From contig NZ_CP107939.1 in assembly GCF_036046055.1 (NCBI RefSeq), forward strand, positions 5,766,001 through 5,830,000: 64,000 nucleotides of DNA, read 5' to 3'. The notes beneath the pieces are model-generated. The model was given only the letters and a program-made list of their open reading frames with translations. It was not told the origin of the DNA and ran no database searches. Shown here piece by piece: positions 1 to 10,641 of the stretch (position 1 is its first letter; each line of letters opens with the position of its first letter). Source of the DNA: Nocardia sp. NBC_00403 (GTDB taxonomy: Bacteria > Actinomycetota > Actinomycetes > Mycobacteriales > Mycobacteriaceae). Made by a program: the position numbers and the translations under genes.

Positions 1-1
1 C

Positions 2-301
2 AAATGGGGCCTGCGTGGATTGACCAAGGCAGCCGCGATCGAACTCGGCGGTTCCGGAGTCCGGGTCTGTTCGGTACATCCCGGCCCGATCCATACACCG
101 ATGACGGCCGGTTTCGATGCGAGTATGACCGCGGGTCAACCGCTTCCACGCTTCGGTGAACCAGAAGAGGTCGCGGCAATGGTCGGCTTCATCGTCGACA
201 AAGCAACCTTCTCGACCGGGTCGGAGTTCGTCATCGACGGCGGTGCGACGGCGGGCCAGGCCCTCGTCGAGCCTGTTCGAGCCCACGACTCCCAGCGATG
301 A
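2..301 (+). CDS. Short-chain dehydrogenase/reductase, C-terminal part (cut by window edge)
   Basis: The frame is open from the window edge and encodes about 99 residues of a classical SDR oxidoreductase. Visible family signs are KWGLRGLTK, which carries the Lys of the YxxxK region (the Tyr lies just outside the window), the VHPGPIHTPM loop after the active site, and the C-terminal SGSEFVIDGG-type strand, here STGSEFVIDGGATAG. A TTG at 20 is an internal codon, not the start. The stop overlaps the next start as ATGA, so it is coupled to the following kinase-like gene. The substrate cannot be read from this part. Confidence 0.85.
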   Translation, partial: KWGLRGLTKAAAIELGGSGVRVCSVHPGPIHTPMTAGFDASMTAGQPLPRFGEPEEVAAMVGFIVDKATFSTGSEFVIDGGATAGQALVEPVRAHDSQR

Positions 302-1827
302 TCGGGTCGAGGCCCGCACAGCTGCGGGAAACCCATACCGGGATCGTGGTGCTGTGCGGGGAACGAGCGTACAAACTGAAGAAGCCGATCGCCACCGACT
401 TCCTCGACTTCAGCACACCGGAACGTCGGGAACGCGCATGTGCGCGCGAATTCGAGTTGAATCGACGGCTCGCTCCGGACGTATATCTCGGCATCGCACA
501 CCTGACCGATCCCGAAGGCGGACCCGACGAACCGGTGGTGGTCATGCGCAGGATGCCGGAAGAACGGCGCCTGTCGAACATCCTGGCCGATCCGGCAGTG
601 CGCAGATCGGAACTGTCAGCGCTCGTGCAGGTGTTGACCCACTTTCACCACACGGCGCGCCGCGGACCAGACATCGATCGAGCGGGCACACCGGACGAAC
701 TGCGCAGCCGCTGGCGGATACTGCTGCACAGCCTCGGCGAACAGCAGGCCGACCTGGTCGACCCAGCGCAGCTGGCGCGAATCGCTGAGCTCTCGATGCG
801 CTATGTCGACGGCCGAAAGCCGTTGCTGGCGACCAGGGTGGCCGAGGGCCGAATTGTCGACGGACACGGCGATCTGCTCGCAGAGGACATCTTCGATCTC
901 GCCGATGGATTCCGGGTACTGGACTGTCTCGACTTCGACGATCGGCTGCGCTACGTCGACTGCCTCGACGACATCGCCTTTCTGGCAATGGATCTCGAAT
1001 TCATGGGACATCGCGAGCTGGGTGATCGGCTGCTCGACGACTACCTGCATGCCGCCGCGGACCCGGCGCCGACGTCGCTACGCGACCACTATGTCGCTTA
1101 CCGTGCGCTGGTCCGCGCGAAGGTGGACACCATCAGGTTCGGACAGGGCGAGGCGGCCGCGCGCGACTGCGCGCACCGACACCTGGAGATCGCGGCTCGC
1201 CACCTCGAACGAGGCGCTGTGCGTCTCGTGCTCGTCGGAGGCTTGCCCGGCACCGGGAAATCTACTGTGGCCGAAACCCTGGCGGCGACCACGGGCGCGG
1301 TGGTGATCTCCAGCGATCGTGTACGCAGAGAACTGCGTGCCGGTCACGAGATCACCGGCGCCATCGGCACCTTCGGCGTCGGAGCCTATGCTCCCGCCGA
1401 CAAAGCCCTTGTCTACACCCAAATACTGGCCAGGGCCCGAACGCTCTTGGAGTCCGGTGTGTCGGTGATCCTCGACGCGAGCTGGATAGACGCGGCACAG
1501 CGGCGCCGTGCCACCGCGCTCGCCGACGAAACAGCTGCCGAGCTGGTCGCCCTGCGGTGCGAATGTTCACGTGCTCTGGCGAACCACCGGATCCGGCAAC
1601 GCGCAGCCTGCGAATCCGACGCGACGCCGCATATCGCTGACGCCATGGCAGTCACGGCATCGTCATGGCCGGAAGCGGTCGTTCTCGATACCGCCTTGCC
1701 ACTCGACCAGACAGTTGCTGCCGCCGTTCGGGCCTGGCAGCGAGCCGAGAGCGATCAATCAAAGGACTTTCGTCACCAAAACGGGGTCGATCTACGACGT
1801 GCCGAGCTCGATCGGTCAGTAATCTGA
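298..1827 (+). CDS. Rv2004c-like protein: APH-fold domain plus P-loop kinase domain
   Basis: The 509-residue protein has an N-terminal aminoglycoside-phosphotransferase-like fold with [10 protein letters not shown] near residues 190-199 (the usual metal-binding Asn is Asp) and LDFDD at 211-215. The C-terminal half is a zeta-toxin/gluconate-kinase-like P-loop domain, with GLPGTGKST at residues 315-323. This two-domain layout and length match Mtb Rv2004c, a DosR-regulon protein of unknown substrate. The ATG overlaps the SDR stop (ATGA). Its 3' end contains a candidate DosR box for the next gene. The two kinase-like domains suggest phosphotransfer to a small molecule, but no substrate is inferable. 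The Rv2004c assignment rests on architecture and on the adjacent dosRS genes. Confidence 0.85.
   Translation: MIGSRPAQLRETHTGIVVLCGERAYKLKKPIATDFLDFSTPERRERACAREFELNRRLAPDVYLGIAHLTDPEGGPDEPVVVMRRMPEERRLSNILADPAVRRSELSALVQVLTHFHHTARRGPDIDRAGTPDELRSRWRILLHSLGEQQADLVDPAQLARIAELSMRYVDGRKPLLATRVAEGRIVDGHGDLLAEDIFDLADGFRVLDCLDFDDRLRYVDCLDDIAFLAMDLEFMGHRELGDRLLDDYLHAAADPAPTSLRDHYVAYRALVRAKVDTIRFGQGEAAARDCAHRHLEIAARHLERGAVRLVLVGGLPGTGKSTVAETLAATTGAVVISSDRVRRELRAGHEITGAIGTFGVGAYAPADKALVYTQILARARTLLESGVSVILDASWIDAAQRRRATALADETAAELVALRCECSRALANHRIRQRAACESDATPHIADAMAVTASSWPEAVVLDTALPLDQTVAAAVRAWQRAESDQSKDFRHQNGVDLRRAELDRSVI
1763..1777 (+). promoter_or_regulatory. Candidate DosR box upstream of dosR
   Basis: The site AGGACTTTCGTCACC matches the mycobacterial 15-mer GGGACTTNNGNCCCT at 12 positions, counting the three N positions. 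It lies about 77 bp before the dosR start, inside the end of the upstream coding region. Autoregulation is inferred from this position. Confidence 0.55.
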
Positions 1828-1853
1828 ATGCACAGTTCAGGGAGGTGTATCAG

Positions 1854-2504
1854 GTGATCACGGTGTTTCTGGTCGATGACCATCAAATTGTGCGGCGCGG
1901 TGTGCGTGACCTGATCGACAGCGAATCCGATCTCGAGGTGATCGGTGAGGCGGGCAACGTGTCGCAAGCCTTGGCACGTATCCCGGCATTGCGCCCCGAT
2001 GTAGTGGTCCTGGATGTGCGACTCCCGGACGGCAATGGCATCGAACTCTGCCGCGATCTACTGAACCAGCACCCCGACTTACGCTGCTTGATCCTCACCT
2101 CCTTCACCGATGAGCAGGCCATGCTCGATGCGATCCTGGCCGGGGCCAGCGGCTATGTGGTCAAGGACATCGGAACGCTGGAACTGATCGACGCCATTCG
2201 AGATGTCGGGGCGGGCAAATCGCTGCTCGACAATCGAGCCGCCGCCGCCCTCATGGCGAAATTACGCGAGGAGGCCGAGACCAAGACCGGCCCGCTGTCG
2301 ACTCTCACCGAGCAGGAACGGACCTTGCTCGATCTGCTGGGCGAGGGGCTGACGAATCGGCAGATCGCGGGCCGGATGTTCCTGGCGGAGAAAACCGTGA
2401 AGAACTATGTTTCCCGGCTATTGACCAAACTGGGAGTGGAGCGCCGTACCCAGGCGGCGGTGCTCGCCTCGAAGCTCAATACGCCCACGAAACGAGAAGG
2501 CTGA
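1854..2504 (+). CDS. dosR: DosR/DevR-type hypoxia response regulator (NarL/LuxR class)
   Basis: The 216-residue response regulator has acidic pocket D8-D9, phospho-acceptor D54 in [12 protein letters not shown], and K104 in SGYVVKDI. Its C-terminal LuxR helix-turn-helix keeps [13 protein letters not shown], whose Lys and Asn contact DNA in Mtb DosR. Length (217 in Mtb) and near-identity through the [14 protein letters not shown] and RTLLDLL-type segments make this one of the firmest calls in the window. The GTG at 1854 was chosen because GGAGG sits 8 bases upstream and the receiver begins at once; a longer open frame upstream is a shadow of the kinase gene. It activates dormancy genes when phosphorylated by DosS, encoded 60 bp downstream. 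Confidence 0.97.
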   Translation: MITVFLVDDHQIVRRGVRDLIDSESDLEVIGEAGNVSQALARIPALRPDVVVLDVRLPDGNGIELCRDLLNQHPDLRCLILTSFTDEQAMLDAILAGASGYVVKDIGTLELIDAIRDVGAGKSLLDNRAAAALMAKLREEAETKTGPLSTLTEQERTLLDLLGEGLTNRQIAGRMFLAEKTVKNYVSRLLTKLGVERRTQAAVLASKLNTPTKREG

Positions 2505-2522
2505 CCTGCGCCGAGCAGGTAG

Positions 2523-4319
<1,797 letters not shown>

Positions 4320-4341
4320 GCAATATCGCCGAGCACATGAG

Positions 4342-4356
4342 CGGTCTTTGGGCCCT
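4342..4356 (+). promoter_or_regulatory. Candidate DosR box before the usp pair
   Basis: CGGTCTTTGGGCCCT matches the GGGACTTNNGNCCCT motif at 13 of 15 positions (3 are N). It is about 90 bp before the usp start and just after dosS, fitting a DosR-driven promoter for the two downstream stress-protein genes. Confidence 0.6.
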
Positions 4357-4447
4357 GCGGTTCATGACCAACGACAGGCGTGCCGGACCCCCTCGAATTC
4401 CTAACCTACGGGTAACCGAAATATCGGAACCTGAAGGGACGCCGCTC

Positions 4448-5365
4448 ATGACCGCACAGCACAACGATGACCCGCACCGACTGGCGTCGGCCGCGGTCGT
4501 GGTCGGCGTCGACGGCTCGGAAGCCGCCGACCTGGCCGTCCGCTGGGCGGCCGAAACGGCGTCACAGCGACACCGCCGACTGCACATAGTAGAAGGCATC
4601 GACCTCACCGCGTCCGCGTCCGCCTTCGGCGCGTACGACGTCATCGAGCCCTCCGTGATCGATGCGATTCGCCGACTCGGCGCCGACCGCGTGAGCGCGG
4701 CTCGCAGGCTCGCCCTCGAGGTCGACCCGAATCTGGACGTGGAAACCGAAGTCTCCGAAGCGAATCCGGCCAGGCTGCTGATCGACCGGTCCAGGACGGC
4801 GCATCTCCTCGCGATCGGCGCGGCGGGCGAGGGTGGCACGCTCAGCCATCTCGGTTCCACCCTGCTTGCGGTGGCCGCGCACGGCCACGGCGCCGTCGTG
4901 GTAGTCCGCGACACCGGTACCGAGCAGCAGACCCGATGCACAGGTCCGGTCGTGCTCGGCGTCGATGGCAGCCAGGTCTCCGACGCCGCGGCGGCGGCCG
5001 CGTTCGCCGAGTCGAGCGAACGCGGTACCCAACTCGTCGCCGTCCACTCGTGGAACGATCTGTATCTCGACCGCGTCGCCGGGGTCCCCTACACCATCCC
5101 GGACCGCGACGCGGAGGCTGCCGGCGAGGCGATCATCGCCGAACAGCTTGCCGGCTGGCAGGAGAAATATCCGAACGTCGAGGTCATCCGCAGGGTGTAC
5201 CTGACAGGACCGCGGCAGCCGCTGCTCGAGTTGTCGAAGTCGGCCCAGCTCGTCGTTGTCGGCAGCCGGGGACGGGGTGGATTCCGCGGATTACTGCTGG
5301 GCTCCACCAGCAATTTCCTGGTCCAACGCGCTCACTGCCCGGTCATGGTCGTCCACCCCAACTAA
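4448..5365 (+). CDS. Tandem-domain universal stress protein
   Basis: The 305-residue protein has two UspA domains. Domain 1 opens with VVVGVDGSEAAD. Domain 2 opens with VVLGVDGSQVSD and ends with the nucleotide-binding signature GSRGRGGF...GSTSN, the G-2x-G-9x-G(S/T) pattern. In domain 1 the signature is altered to GAAGEGGTLSHLGS, which may weaken ATP binding there. The ATG at 4448 is preferred over one at 4337 because GAAGGGA precedes it and the Usp fold begins soon after. The upstream ATG would also lie before the DosR box. It resembles the DosR-controlled Usp proteins Rv2005c, Rv2623 and Rv3134c; the precise orthologue is not assigned. Confidence 0.92.
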   Translation: MTAQHNDDPHRLASAAVVVGVDGSEAADLAVRWAAETASQRHRRLHIVEGIDLTASASAFGAYDVIEPSVIDAIRRLGADRVSAARRLALEVDPNLDVETEVSEANPARLLIDRSRTAHLLAIGAAGEGGTLSHLGSTLLAVAAHGHGAVVVVRDTGTEQQTRCTGPVVLGVDGSQVSDAAAAAAFAESSERGTQLVAVHSWNDLYLDRVAGVPYTIPDRDAEAAGEAIIAEQLAGWQEKYPNVEVIRRVYLTGPRQPLLELSKSAQLVVVGSRGRGGFRGLLLGSTSNFLVQRAHCPVMVVHPN

Positions 5366-5394
5366 CGCCCAGTCACAGAAGGGGACGAGATCAC

Positions 5395-6273
5395 ATGTCC
5401 GCCAACGCCGCCAATCCACCCGTCATCGTCGGTATCGACGGCTCCTCCGCCGCCACCGAAGCCTTGCGCTGGGCAGCCGTCGACGCCGTCCGTCACCGTG
5501 CGCCCTTGCATATCGTGTACGGCATCGGAGCCCCTGCCGACTTCGGCCCGGGGATCGCTTTCAATCAAATCGACTACGACGCCTACCGAGAGGCCGGGGC
5601 AAAGGCCGTCGCCGCGGCCAGTGAATTCGCCACGGCCGCCGCAGCACCCCTCGATGATCTCGACATCGCCACCTTCGTCGTCGAAGCACCACCGATTCCG
5701 GTACTGCTCGATCGCTCGAAGGACGCCCGCATGCTGGTTGTCGGCACGCGCGGCATGGGCGCATTCCGCCGGGGCCTGCTCGGCTCGGTGAGCACCGCCG
5801 TAGCCCGGCACGCGCACTGCCCGGTTGCCGTCGTCCCCGAGCCCCCGAAATTCGATCCGCGTCGGGTGCTCGGTCCCGTTCTCGTCGGCGTCGACGGCTC
5901 GCCGAGCAGCACCCGTGCCATCGATATCGCCTTCGACGAAGCCTGCCGTCGTGACGTCGCTGTGCGCGCAGTACTCACCTGGTCGGAATTCAACCGCTAC
6001 ATCCCCCGCGCCGACATGCAGAAGGAGGCCGAGGAACTACTGTCGGAAAGCCTGGCAGGCCGCGCGGAGAAGTACCCCGACGTGGAGGTGCAGCGGATCG
6101 TCGCCGAGGACCGGCCCGCCAAACGACTGCTCGCGGAAGCCGAAACGGCCCAGCTCATCGTCGTGGGCAGCCACGGCCGTGGCGGCTTCGCCGGTATGAC
6201 CCTCGGCTCGGTCAGCCAAGCCGTCCTCCACAGCGCGGACTGCCCGGTCATCGTCATCCGGCCACAAAGCTGA
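5395..6273 (+). CDS. Tandem-domain universal stress protein
   Basis: The 292-residue protein has two UspA domains, both with intact ATP-binding signatures (GTRGMGAFRRGLLGSVS and GSHGRGGFAGMTLGSVS). An AGGGGAC-type ribosome site lies before the ATG, and only 29 bases separate it from the preceding usp, so the two are probably co-transcribed from the promoter near 4350. The first-domain opener VIVGIDGSSAATEALRWAA is typical. In the mycobacterial family such proteins bind ATP and influence growth arrest; here that role is inferred from the dosRS context. Confidence 0.92.
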   Translation: MSANAANPPVIVGIDGSSAATEALRWAAVDAVRHRAPLHIVYGIGAPADFGPGIAFNQIDYDAYREAGAKAVAAASEFATAAAAPLDDLDIATFVVEAPPIPVLLDRSKDARMLVVGTRGMGAFRRGLLGSVSTAVARHAHCPVAVVPEPPKFDPRRVLGPVLVGVDGSPSSTRAIDIAFDEACRRDVAVRAVLTWSEFNRYIPRADMQKEAEELLSESLAGRAEKYPDVEVQRIVAEDRPAKRLLAEAETAQLIVVGSHGRGGFAGMTLGSVSQAVLHSADCPVIVIRPQS

Positions 6274-6284
6274 TGCGCTCGGTT

Positions 6285-6309
6285 ATGACCATCGCTGTGT
6301 GGTGGTCAT
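6285..6309. terminator. Possible hairpin after the usp pair
   Basis: ATGACCA and TGGTCAT form a 7-bp stem with an 11-base loop, 12 bases after the usp stop. There is no U-tract, so termination is only suggested. Confidence 0.3.
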
Positions 6310-6316
6310 GATCGAT

Positions 6317-6503
6317 ACCGACCGCTTCGTGCCCGAGTATTCGACCAGGAGCCATCTCGGGCACGTCACCTTTGCGGATGTGCAGGTCCGTGCCGCAGAT
6401 CGTGACCGCGTCCACGCGCACGATCACATCGGCGCTTTCCAGGAGCACCGGGTCGGGTACCTGCTCCCACGAACTCCCGGCCGTGAAAAACCATGGCATA
6501 CAT
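6317..6503 (-). pseudogene. Zinc-type alcohol dehydrogenase, truncated N-terminal fragment
   Basis: Reading from an ATG at 6503 behind GGGAG gives MYAMVFHG. The frame then slips by one base and continues as SSWEQVPDPVLLES, ICGTDLHI (with the catalytic-zinc Cys) and GRILGHEAVG (His-Glu of the zinc site). This is the classic start of a medium-chain zinc alcohol dehydrogenase. Similarity ends after about 65 residues. A frameshift plus loss of roughly 280 residues makes it a relic. It sits between the usp pair and pfkB, so it was probably once part of this island. Confidence 0.75.
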
Positions 6504-6532
6504 GACGACTCCCTCTCAGACCGCGAGCACGA

Positions 6533-7540
6533 TCAGTTCTGCTGGAAACTGTCAGCCGACGCGGCTGCCGGAGTGACGGTGCGATCGACGGTGTAGGTGC
6601 GCACCTCACACAACAGCGTCTCCACGGTCGAGCGTTCGAATATGTCGGTGCCCGGTCTCATGACGGTCGCCGCGGCCGCGGCGACGCCGTACTCGCATGC
6701 ATGCAGGCAATCTGCTCCCGCAGCGAGCTGATAGGTGAACGCACCGACCAGGCTGTCGCCCGCGCACGCGTCGCTGCTGCACGGCAGGTGCGGCAGCCGT
6801 GGCGCGGAAAGTCTGTGGTGCGAAATGGAATTCGAGCAGACCGCGCCCAGGGCGCCGACCGTGGTGATCGCGTTGGCAACCGAGCCTTTGCCGAGCACGA
6901 GTTCGTTGGCGTCTTGGGCGTCGGCGAATCGCTCGATCGGTCTACCGAGTAGTCCCGCGGCCTCGCGGCGGTCGAGCCGGATCGCGAAAGCGGTTTTCTC
7001 GAGCACCGCACGTAATTGGGCGCCGGCGATATCGAGTACGGTCCGAGTCTCGGCCGGGTCGATGCGGCGCAGGATCTCGGCGCAGAAGTCGTCGGGTAGC
7101 CCTGGAGGTACGCTACCGGTCAGTACCAGATACGGAAACTGTTGCGCGGCAGTGACAATCGTCTCCGCACACCGTTGCCACTCGGGAATGGTCAGTTCAG
7201 CGCCCGGTGGCACGATGTGGTAGCTGTGTCCCGAGTGCGCTTCTGCGACAACAACTGCCTCTCGGGTGTCGGAACCGATCTCGATACCGCGATGCGCCAA
7301 ACCCTCCTCATCGAGCAGCCGATCCAGTCGCCGACCGACCTCACGCCCACACGTGTGCAGCGCGACCGCCGAACCGCCGAGCGTGCGCACGCAACGCGCG
7401 ACATTGATCCCGCCACCGCCCCCTTGCACCGACCGCACCTGAGCGCGGTTCTTGCCTTCACCGATCAGTCGGTCCACTTCGAGGGAGATGTCGACGGTCG
7501 GGTTCAGCGTTACCGTCAGGATCGTTGGAAGCACAGGCAT
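6533..7540 (-). CDS. pfkB: PfkB-family 6-phosphofructokinase/sugar kinase
   Basis: The 335-residue ribokinase-fold enzyme has LNPTVDIS at 12-19, the GGGGGINVAR substrate loop at 40-49, and CAGDSLVGAF, where D262 is the catalytic base and the preceding Gly of the usual GAGD is Cys. Length and N-terminus match Mtb PfkB (Rv2029c, DosR regulon). The start at 7540 has AGGAGG nine bases upstream; a longer frame to 7618 adds 26 unrelated residues. It should phosphorylate fructose-6-phosphate or a related sugar phosphate in the cytosol. A DosR-like site lies about 85 bp upstream. Confidence 0.88.
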   Translation of the reverse strand: MPVLPTILTVTLNPTVDISLEVDRLIGEGKNRAQVRSVQGGGGGINVARCVRTLGGSAVALHTCGREVGRRLDRLLDEEGLAHRGIEIGSDTREAVVVAEAHSGHSYHIVPPGAELTIPEWQRCAETIVTAAQQFPYLVLTGSVPPGLPDDFCAEILRRIDPAETRTVLDIAGAQLRAVLEKTAFAIRLDRREAAGLLGRPIERFADAQDANELVLGKGSVANAITTVGALGAVCSNSISHHRLSAPRLPHLPCSSDACAGDSLVGAFTYQLAAGADCLHACEYGVAAAAATVMRPGTDIFERSTVETLLCEVRTYTVDRTVTPAAASADSFQQN

Positions 7541-7621
7541 CGAGTCCTCCTCGAACAGGTGGGCACATTCAGATTCCCGCGCCGACGGCGCGTCACCACA
7601 GTGCCGAAAGGCCCACACCCG

Positions 7622-7636
7622 AGGACATTGGTCCAG
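7622..7636. promoter_or_regulatory. Candidate DosR box upstream of pfkB
   Basis: The core GGACATTGGTCC has perfect GGAC/GTCC half-sites with the four-base spacing of the palindromic DosR consensus, although its score against the 15-mer is only 11. It is followed at once by an overlapping GGTCC...GGACC inverted repeat (7630-7644). Confidence 0.5.
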
Positions 7637-7700
7637 ACCGGACCATAACCCCGGTTGCGCCGCAGGCGGTCCCGGCGATACCCACCACAGACTCGAGCGC

Positions 7701-8159
7701 TTACACGGCGACGATTGCTTCGCCCGATGGATCCGTGGACATACCGAGCAAGAGAGCGCGAAGATCGATCGGCAGCACAGCGAACACCTGCTCCAGCGCG
7801 CCAGGAGAGAACTGCTCCCGTAGCCCGTCGGTGACCAGCCACGCCAAGTCGGCCGCCTCGTCCTCGGTCACCCCGGCCGCTTCGGCGAACTCGGTGATGA
7901 ACACCGAGGTTCGATGCGAGACAGGCACTTTCGCAGGCTCCCACCCTTCGAAGAAGACGCCACGAAGCAATAGGGGCAATTGCGCGCTCAGACGCGCGGC
8001 TGCGGTGACCTCGAGCCGGTCGCGGACACTGTGCAACCAGGCGCGGGCCACCCGGTAGGCGAAGGCGCGGTCCCGGGTAGCCAGGTCGTCGGTAGTCCAG
8101 CGCAACCAGACGTGTGCGGTGTGCTCGGCGTGGGCAAAAGGATCATCACGATACGACAT
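7701..8159 (-). CDS. DUF2267 family protein
   Basis: The 152-residue soluble protein carries the DUF2267 pattern, with ARAWLHSVRDRL and ARLSAQLPLLLRGVFFEGW around residues 40-75 and a second helical half. The start MSYRDDPF at 8159 is preferred to the longer open frame (to 8294) because the longer version would include the DosR-like box at 8217-8231 and shows no family similarity. The function of DUF2267 is unknown. The placement between pfkB and a K+ channel, with a box about 60 bp upstream, makes it a likely DosR target. Confidence 0.75.
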   Translation of the reverse strand: MSYRDDPFAHAEHTAHVWLRWTTDDLATRDRAFAYRVARAWLHSVRDRLEVTAAARLSAQLPLLLRGVFFEGWEPAKVPVSHRTSVFITEFAEAAGVTEDEAADLAWLVTDGLREQFSPGALEQVFAVLPIDLRALLLGMSTDPSGEAIVAV

Positions 8160-8216
8160 AGTCGTAACGGTATGGACGAAGTCCACGAAGCCGCTGCCGG
8201 ATATCGTCACCCGTTT

Positions 8217-8231
8217 CGGGGCCAAAGGACC
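8217..8231 (-). promoter_or_regulatory. Candidate DosR box upstream of the DUF2267 gene
   Basis: On the minus strand GGTCCTTTGGCCCCG matches the 15-mer at 12 positions (3 N). It lies about 58 bp before the 8159 start and supports that start over the longer frame. Confidence 0.5.
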
Positions 8232-8546
8232 ATACCCCGCCATGGTGACCGACCGCACCGCGACGTCAGCGATGACGTGCTCGGGCAGCGGCAAGATGCG
8301 GTACCCGAGACCGCCGCGGTGCCTGACCCGTCACAGCTGCCGAGCGCCTCCATGGCGGCTGAATCCGCAGCTCACTGGAGGTCCGCTCTGCCCGCAATCG
8401 GCTTGTTCACCGATCCTTGTCCGGTCATGCGCCCAAGTGAGCTCGGAATCCGCCTTGCCTCGAACCACAGCCACCGACAATCGGCGGGGAGGGCAGGTCG
8501 TCGGACGGCAGGACGTGGCGTTGTCCGGTGCTGATGGCCGATATTG

Positions 8547-9548
8547 GTGCACAATCCTCGCGTGTACCCGTTGCGTCGTATCAGCCGCGTATTGCTGGCG
8601 TTCTTGCTGGTGGTGCTGGGCGGTACCGTCGGCTACCTGATCCTCGGATTCGGGGTGCTCGACGCGCTCTACCAGACGGTGACGACGATCACCACGGTCG
8701 GCTTTCGCGAGATCCATCCGCTCGGCCCGGCAGGCCAGGTGTTCACCATGGTGCTCATCCTGGTCGGCGCGGGCACCGCCCTGTATATGTTCGGTGTGCT
8801 GCTCGAGGCACTCATCGAAGGACATCTACGCCAACACATGGAGAGACGTCGAATGGACCGCCAGATACTCCGGATGTCCGGTCACATCATCGTGTGCGGC
8901 TGGGGACGTGTCGGCTGCTCGACCGCGCAGTACCTCCGTGGGCTCGGCAAACAAATCGTGGTAATCGATCACGATCCGGCACGCCTACAAAACCTCGAAT
9001 ACCCGAACGTCCTCGGCGACGTCACCGACGACAGCGTCCTCGAGGCCGCCGGAATCGGGCGCGCCCGCGCATTGATCGCCGCACTCGACAGCGACGCCGA
9101 CAACGTCTACGTGACGCTGTCCAGCAGAGCGCTACGCCACGATCTGGTGATCATCGCGCGAGCGCGGACCGAAAGTTCCAAATCGAAACTCCTTCGCGCC
9201 GGGGCGAACAGGGCGGTGAACCCCCAGTTGATCGGGGGTCGCCGGATGGCGGCATTTGCTCTGCAACCCAACGTGGCCGAATTCCTCGACGTCGTCATGC
9301 ACGACGACACCCTCGAATACCGGATCGAGGAAGTCCAGATCGCGTCGGAGTCACCATTGATCGGCCGCTCCCTGAAAGAATCGGCGTTGCGCCAGCGAAC
9401 CGGCGCGCTGGTGCTGGCGATCCGGATGCCGACCGGCAAGTTCATCGCTAACCCAACCGGTGAAACCCAGCTTGTCGCCGACACGATCCTGATCGTCCTC
9501 GGCACACCAACCCAACTCGACGCCATACGCGACCACACCAATATCTGA
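8547..9548 (+). CDS. Two-TM potassium channel with RCK (TrkA-N/TrkA-C) domain
   Basis: The product has about 333 residues. Two hydrophobic segments (about 10-35 and 55-85) flank a pore helix and the K+ selectivity filter TITTVGF. A cytoplasmic RCK Rossmann domain follows with the nucleotide-binding GWGRVG loop and acidic VVIDHDP strand end, then a TrkA-C domain (about 240-330). It is a KtrA/MthK-like ion channel gated by a nucleotide or cation in the inner membrane. Start codons TTG 8544, GTG 8547 and GTG 8562 are all possible and no clear ribosome site decides. It is divergent from the DUF2267 gene. A GGAC/GTCC pair upstream has the wrong spacing for DosR. Confidence 0.88.
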   Translation: MHNPRVYPLRRISRVLLAFLLVVLGGTVGYLILGFGVLDALYQTVTTITTVGFREIHPLGPAGQVFTMVLILVGAGTALYMFGVLLEALIEGHLRQHMERRRMDRQILRMSGHIIVCGWGRVGCSTAQYLRGLGKQIVVIDHDPARLQNLEYPNVLGDVTDDSVLEAAGIGRARALIAALDSDADNVYVTLSSRALRHDLVIIARARTESSKSKLLRAGANRAVNPQLIGGRRMAAFALQPNVAEFLDVVMHDDTLEYRIEEVQIASESPLIGRSLKESALRQRTGALVLAIRMPTGKFIANPTGETQLVADTILIVLGTPTQLDAIRDHTNI

Positions 9549-9552
9549 CACT

Positions 9553-9672
9553 GAGCTATCGCGCTACCGAGGTCTTCGAGCGACCGAGGCCGGGAAGCAG
9601 GCGCTGGCCGAGGACCGCAGGGCACTGCCGGAACCCGCCCGCGAAGTCTTCGGCGACCGCCCCGCAGCCTGA
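9553..9672 (+). pseudogene. Possible regulator C-terminal scrap
   Basis: The 39-codon frame reads LRATEAGKQALAEDRRAL, reminiscent of the wing end of PadR or GntR regulators. It has no start of its own. It is probably debris between the channel and the lipoprotein gene. Confidence 0.25.
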
Positions 9673-9695
9673 ACGCCCCTGTCGCATCGAGGTTC

Positions 9696-10640
9696 TCAGC
9701 GCCGGGGCGCGCGCACTTGATCGAGGCCGGCGCGCAATCCTTGTGCGAGGATGGCGGCGTCTCCGGTGGCCCAGAAGTGCAGGTAGAACAGTCGGGGGGA
9801 TTCGTGAAGCATGTGGTTGTGCAGCTCGATAACTTGGATGTCGTGGGAGCGCAGCGCCGCGATGACGGGGTTGACCTGGTCGGCGGTCATCGCGAAGTCT
9901 CCGTTGATCGCGACCTTTCCGCCGCCCAGCGGCTGGAACATCAACAGCGTGGACGCCTCCATCTGAGGCGGGAGTGTCACATCCGCCCGGGTTTCGGTCA
10001 CCTTTTGCGCCACCGGAACGCGCACATGGTAGGTGCCGTGCTCAACCTCGCCGGTGGCACCGAGAATAGTGTCGATCGCGGTGGTGTCCAGATCGATCGG
10101 CGCCTGGTCCCCTTCGACCTCGGGTGACTGGCCTAGGGGGATGCCGGTCCGTGCCAGGGCCTCACGCAAAGTCCGGGCGATGGGCGCGGGGTCGCCGTAG
10201 GCGGCGTAGTGCAGGGCGAACAGGCGGGGTGTTTCGTCTTGGAGGTGCTTGTGGATCGCGGTAATCTCGACGCCGCCTTGTTCTAGCCGCGGTCCCACCG
10301 CGTTCAGTTCCTCGGTGGTGAGAGCGGCTTCCCCGATCATGACGACGTTGCCCGGCGTGGTCTCGCGGAAGTCGGCCTCGGCGACGAGTTCCATTCCAGG
10401 ATCGAGGGTGACGCCGGCGTTGACCACGTGCAGATCAGTCCGCAGCCACTCGATCGCATGCACCCCTCCGTCTTCGATGTGCAGCGGCATTCCCAGTGCT
10501 CGGTTCACCGCATCCCAATTCACGCCGGGAGATTGCTCTGGCTCCGATGACGTGCAACCAGCGGTGAGCAGCCCCAGGACGGCGGCGAAGGTCACGGTCG
10601 TTGCTGCCCGGCGGTGCCGGTAGGCGGTGCGAATGGTCAT
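9696..10640 (-). CDS. DUF1259 lipoprotein (LpqO/LppY-like)
   Basis: The 314-residue exported protein has an N-terminal signal ending in lipobox LTAGC (Cys29), so it should be diacylglyceryl-modified and surface anchored. Two tandem DUF1259 units follow. Each ends with the repeat pattern IxxHxHxxxExPRLFxLHxxAxGD (near 130-155 and 270-295), whose His and Glu look like a metal site. Mycobacterial LpqO and LppY have the same layout; their function is unknown. The start lies one base after the doxX stop region, so it is the second gene of a doxX-lipoprotein operon. Confidence 0.85.
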   Translation of the reverse strand: MTIRTAYRHRRAATTVTFAAVLGLLTAGCTSSEPEQSPGVNWDAVNRALGMPLHIEDGGVHAIEWLRTDLHVVNAGVTLDPGMELVAEADFRETTPGNVVMIGEAALTTEELNAVGPRLEQGGVEITAIHKHLQDETPRLFALHYAAYGDPAPIARTLREALARTGIPLGQSPEVEGDQAPIDLDTTAIDTILGATGEVEHGTYHVRVPVAQKVTETRADVTLPPQMEASTLLMFQPLGGGKVAINGDFAMTADQVNPVIAALRSHDIQVIELHNHMLHESPRLFYLHFWATGDAAILAQGLRAGLDQVRAPRR

Positions 10641-10641
10641 G

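Noticed and set aside
4337..4447. N-terminal extension of the first usp gene
   Set aside because: Would place the DosR box inside coding sequence; the later ATG has a better ribosome site and fits the domain start.
8500..8546. GGAC/GTCC inverted repeat before the K+ channel
   Set aside because: Half-sites are 8 bases apart instead of 4, so it does not fit DosR geometry.
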